Assembly (NCBI GenBank): GCA_002817055.1
Contig: MUCU01000056.1
Location: forward strand, 1-46,584
DNA: 46,584 bases
Direction: 5' to 3'
Source: SAR202 cluster bacterium Io17-Chloro-G7
GTDB lineage: Bacteria; Chloroflexota; Dehalococcoidia; UBA3495
Shown: positions 43,504 to 46,584 of the stretch, in pieces
Layout of the letters: each line of letters opens with the position of its first letter
Position numbering within the stretch: the first letter of the stretch is position 1
Notes under the pieces: generated by a model
The model's database searches: none
Told to the model about the DNA's origin: nothing
Seen by the model: only the letters and a program-made list of their open reading frames with translations
Made by a program: the position numbers and the translations under genes

Positions 43504-45996
43504 TTAACCCGCCCCATTGTAGATTTCGGTATCGGGGTTAAATGCCCCCCAAGCGAACCAGAAGTGGTCCCCATGGGGAATTGGTGTCAACGCGGCGCCA
43601 GCCATCGAACCTTCGACCGCCTTGCCCAAGATATTCCACGAGCTGCCGGTCTCGTTGTCAATGATCGCATCGTTTTCGAAGCGGAATGTCAATTTTGTCC
43701 CATCCACCGTGGCTTCAAACACTCCTGATGCGCCGATCTCATTAGAGTCTCCAATAAAGAATCCATCCAGTGCGGATTTGGTCCCGGGCTTAAAAAAGAC
43801 CGCAACGTCTTTTCCGCCCAACGAGTAGTTGACCGCCCGTTCTACGCTCAGAATCGAAAACGGGAAAGCGGCTGCGAAATCGCCAACGTTGAAACCGGCC
43901 ACGCGTTCTTTGGGGCTTAATCGACCATCCAATTCGCGGACATTGGTGTCAAATAAAAAGGGTGGCTGGTCGACACGGTCGTAGCCCACATAGGGGTTCT
44001 GCCCATAGGCCCTATCGAAACCTGTGTCCCGGGAAAGCACCAAGCCGTCCGGATGGGTTTCGGCGAAGTCGGCAAAGGAGACAATCGAAGCTGGTACAAA
44101 GGTCAGTTGGGCGCCAGCCAGTTGTCCCACGATACCTTCGCCGGTAAGTTGCTGCCACCAGCTTTCGGTCTGCCTATCCCACATGATCAGGTCGCTATTA
44201 CGCAGGTTACCCGACACGCCAAAGTCGTGGACCACCCCGTTTAGGGTTCTCTCGAATGCCAGGGCCGAGTTGCAAAGTGGGCAGAATGTCACCAGTACCG
44301 GTTCACCGCCGATACTGTCGTTGACAATTTCATGCCAGGTGAGTATTTGCAGGGGGTATGCCTTGGCGTCGCCGTTGCGTTCAAGGACGACCACCGGTTC
44401 CAACTCGCCAATCCAATCGCCAGCCGAGGCCAGGCTGATGAAATTAGGGTTATCAATCGGCGGGATGCCGTCGCGTTTAGGATGTCCCGCTAATATTTCG
44501 CTGTATGGAACGGTATGACGGCTGAAATCAGTTTTCCAGACGCGGGGGCTAAACCGGGCGCGGGCCAAACCCCGTTGCCAGTCCGGGTCTGGTTCAATTG
44601 TTGTAATGAGCGAAGACACGGTCTTCCCCGCACCACCGGACCCTTGTAATGAACCATTTGAAGAACCGGTGGAAGTGCCGCTGGCAGAAGGACTCTCGCC
44701 GCTGGCCGATGAGCTGGACCTCGGGGTACCCTTTGCGTACATGACGCTACCCATCACGCCTGGGCTACTCTTGGACGCGACATCGGCGAAGGTGAGATGC
44801 AATCCGCCGTCGCTGTCTATATCCATCGAGACCTGCTGGCCCCACGGGATTCCGTCAGAGGTAAAAGCGGTCTCAATAAGCCATTGGTCACCGTCCCAAA
44901 CCGCCAGTTTAACCACTTCTTCGTCGGAATAGGCCACGATTGGATTATCGTCAGCATCCAAAACAATGGAGCTGGTCTTTCTGGCTCCAAGAAAGCCCGT
45001 AAACACTTTTTCAAGCTTGTCCACCTGTTGGATATCCCATTGGTCGCCGTCCCAGCGGGCGACCTTAATGTACCCGCTGGTATTGCCATCGACCTGGTAG
45101 TAGCTAATGACCGGATTATCCTGACTATCGATGACCAAAGAGGCGTAGCGGCCAACATCGCCCTCGTTATCCACAGTGGATACCACCCATTTCGTGCCGT
45201 CTTTTATGGCGTACTTGAGGTCTTCGTCGCTGTCATCAAACCAGACAACATGGGGACGGTCCTGGGAGTCAAGGGCAATGAAGCTACCAAATTCATAGGG
45301 CAATGGGCCGCTCCCTACTTCCTCCACTCTCCAACTTTGACCGTCGAAGGCAGCATATTCAACTCCGGAGGTACTGCCGAATTGGGTTGGGTCGATGCCC
45401 ACCACATGGGGGAGGCCCGAGGAGTCGATGGCCAGGTTGTTGTCCCAACCGTCATGGCCGGGATGCCTGATTGTGTCCACGCGCCATTGCCCGTTAATCA
45501 AAACGGCATATGCGGCATCTTCGTTGTCGTGGTCGTGGTAGGAGATTTGTGTAGTGCCATCGCCGCCGACCTGAATGTCCAACGGACCATAAAAATATCC
45601 GGTGGAAACTGTTGTTATGTCCCAGCCGGAATTGTTCGGCACGGCGTATTTCACGAAGCCGGGCATGGCTTCCAAAATATATGCGATGTGGGGATTTCCA
45701 TCGGCATCCACCGCCAAAGACGGCTTTGCTCCGTTGGTGTCCACTACGGCCAATTCCCAGGTGTAACCGGTTGCTGGGTCATCCGGTTCCTCCGCGGCTG
45801 ACGGCGCTGGGGTTGCGGGCGAAGCCGATGGCGCAGAAGGTATCACTGTGGGACTGGGGGATTCTGTGGACACAGGCACCGAGGTAGAAACGGGCGCTGT
45901 GGTGGTAGCCGAGCCACCGCCTCCGCAAGCAGCAAACAGGAATATACCAGCAACCAGCGCAATGCCCATAACCCACATACGTCTGATCCGAACCAA
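43504..45996 (-). CDS. Lipoprotein with a seven-repeat propeller-like region and a C-terminal DUF3179 domain
   Basis: The start is taken at TTG 45996, which yields a clean lipoprotein signal (VRIRR, hydrophobic core, lipobox LFAAC with Cys24); a TTG at 46017 and an ATG at 45978 are alternatives. The product has about 830 residues. After a Ser/Thr/Pro linker, residues about 90-420 contain seven repeats of the form x-D-x-x-x-x-P-x-(I/V)-(A/S)-Y, such as LAVDADGNPHIAYI and IVLDADDNPIVAYSD. A second Ser/Gly linker follows. The C-terminus from about 505 is DUF3179, with GDAKAYPLQILTWHEIVND and the signature TFCPLCNSALAFER. It should be anchored outside the membrane. The function is unknown. Confidence 0.87.
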   Translation of the reverse strand: MVRIRRMWVMGIALVAGIFLFAACGGGGSATTTAPVSTSVPVSTESPSPTVIPSAPSASPATPAPSAAEEPDDPATGYTWELAVVDTNGAKPSLAVDADGNPHIAYILEAMPGFVKYAVPNNSGWDITTVSTGYFYGPLDIQVGGDGTTQISYHDHDNEDAAYAVLINGQWRVDTIRHPGHDGWDNNLAIDSSGLPHVVGIDPTQFGSTSGVEYAAFDGQSWRVEEVGSGPLPYEFGSFIALDSQDRPHVVWFDDSDEDLKYAIKDGTKWVVSTVDNEGDVGRYASLVIDSQDNPVISYYQVDGNTSGYIKVARWDGDQWDIQQVDKLEKVFTGFLGARKTSSIVLDADDNPIVAYSDEEVVKLAVWDGDQWLIETAFTSDGIPWGQQVSMDIDSDGGLHLTFADVASKSSPGVMGSVMYAKGTPRSSSSASGESPSASGTSTGSSNGSLQGSGGAGKTVSSLITTIEPDPDWQRGLARARFSPRVWKTDFSRHTVPYSEILAGHPKRDGIPPIDNPNFISLASAGDWIGELEPVVVLERNGDAKAYPLQILTWHEIVNDSIGGEPVLVTFCPLCNSALAFERTLNGVVHDFGVSGNLRNSDLIMWDRQTESWWQQLTGEGIVGQLAGAQLTFVPASIVSFADFAETHPDGLVLSRDTGFDRAYGQNPYVGYDRVDQPPFLFDTNVRELDGRLSPKERVAGFNVGDFAAAFPFSILSVERAVNYSLGGKDVAVFFKPGTKSALDGFFIGDSNEIGASGVFEATVDGTKLTFRFENDAIIDNETGSSWNILGKAVEGSMAGAALTPIPHGDHFWFAWGAFNPDTEIYNGAG

Positions 45997-46221
45997 GGCT
46001 CCTCCAAAGTTACCCAAAGATTACTCGATGACTTGTAATTCCCGAGATCTGTGGCATTACCCATTGAGCTCAAAGCGCATCAGCTTAAACCGGGACGGTC
46101 GAAACCAGAAATATCTAGAAAAAGCGACCGTATTATCTAAGATGCGCCGGTCTCTAAAAGGTTGCAGTGTGGAAACCAGTTGATTTGGGACCACGCAATT
46201 TTCGGGTTCGGTTCTCCCGTC

Positions 46222-46500
46222 TCATGGGGTTGGGCGCTCGGCAAGAGTCAACTGAGTCGTGTTCTTCTCTCCCCTCCGGTAATAACCGACGGTGATAGTT
46301 TCTCCGGGAGGGTGCTGAACCAGGAACTTGGACATTTCGCCGATATTTATTATCGACTCGTCGCCCAGTTCGACGATAACGTCTTCCGGGAGCAGGCCCG
46401 CCACGTCGGCGGGCATTCCTACCCCAATGCGGACGATCACAATTCCCTGTACCACGGGAACGCCTACCCGGCCCGCCAGCGCCGGGGAGAGGCAGGGCAA
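46222..46500 (-). pseudogene. PDZ-domain fragment, likely remnant of a HtrA-like protein
   Basis: The 92-codon frame reads as one PDZ domain: ALAGRVGVPVVQGIVIVRIG, then PADVAGLLPEDVIVELGDE, IINIGEMSKFL and the strand VGYYRRGEKNTTQL. This is the C-terminal domain of HtrA/S1C proteases, but no trypsin-like domain precedes it. In frame upstream a TAA stands at 46525-46527, so the domain cannot extend into a longer gene without a frameshift. The only starts are TTG 46500 or internal codons. It is either a free-standing PDZ protein or a broken protease gene. A second frame ending LLKVLLS at 46508-46510 is open to the window edge and might be a different gene's tail. Confidence 0.55.
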
Positions 46501-46584
46501 TCGCGTCTTAACTAAGGAGCACCTTTAGGAGGTAGTCCTCGACCCATCCGGCTTTATGCCGTTTACCTTGGATACCCCGTTTGA

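Noticed and set aside
44797..45801. Long plus-strand open frame of 334 codons
   Set aside because: It is antisense to the lipoprotein gene, has no family resemblance, and the minus-strand frame has a signal peptide, repeats and DUF3179.

Overview
The window looks like a chromosomal segment from a member of the Chloroflexota, most plausibly the SAR202/Dehalococcoidia side. That placement is inferred from gene content (luciferase-like flavin oxidoreductase, HyuAB, fused ETF, acyl-CoA dehydrogenases, Gram-positive-style zinc S14); no phylogeny was run. Coding is dense, GC looks like the mid 50s percent, and TTG/GTG starts are frequent.

Region 1 (1-18134, plus strand) is the S10-spc-alpha ribosomal superoperon from the tail of rplC through rplD, rplW, rplB, rpsS, rplV, rpsC, rplP, rpmC, rpsQ, rplN, rplX, rplE, rpsN, rpsH, rplF, rplR, rpsE, rpmD, rplO, secY, adk, map, infA, rpmJ, rpsM, rpsK, rpsD, rpoA, rplQ, truA, rplM and rpsI. 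Gene order is classical. Unusual points are acidic or Ala/Glu-rich extensions on L4, S3, S17, L5 and RNA polymerase alpha, a 310-base gap between rpsE and rpmD, and clustered short tandem duplications between adk and map.

Region 2 (18215-27415, minus strand) holds a phosphohexomutase; a translationally coupled pair of an SCP2-domain protein and a ketol-acid-reductoisomerase-like protein that has lost key catalytic residues; and a SAM-cycle operon transcribed mtnA-mtnP-rhodanese-ahcY-metK. That operon is preceded by a sigma-70-like promoter, a clear SAM-I (S-box) riboswitch and an intrinsic terminator, so SAM synthesis and the disposal of both SAM by-products (SAH and MTA) appear to be controlled together.

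Region 3 (27917-35759, plus strand) has pncB with a near-consensus promoter, a single-chain EtfB-EtfA fusion, two acyl-CoA dehydrogenases flanking a cupin, a YHS-domain protein and an isochorismatase-fold protein with Ser at the usual Cys position. A perfect 38-base bidirectional terminator closes it. The fused ETF is the obvious electron acceptor for the two dehydrogenases.

Region 4 (35790-46584, mostly minus) has a luciferase-like flavin oxidoreductase divergent from a GlcG/HbpS-family protein, a seven-Asp-box BNR protein, hydantoinase/oxoprolinase subunits HyuB and HyuA, a large lipoprotein joining a seven-repeat region to DUF3179, and a PDZ fragment at the edge. No rRNA, tRNA, CRISPR array, insertion sequence or phage gene was recognised. 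The most novel items are the SCP2/KARI-like pair, the five-gene SAM-I regulon with an embedded rhodanese, the DUF3179 propeller-like lipoprotein, and the shared acidic tails of the translation and transcription proteins.
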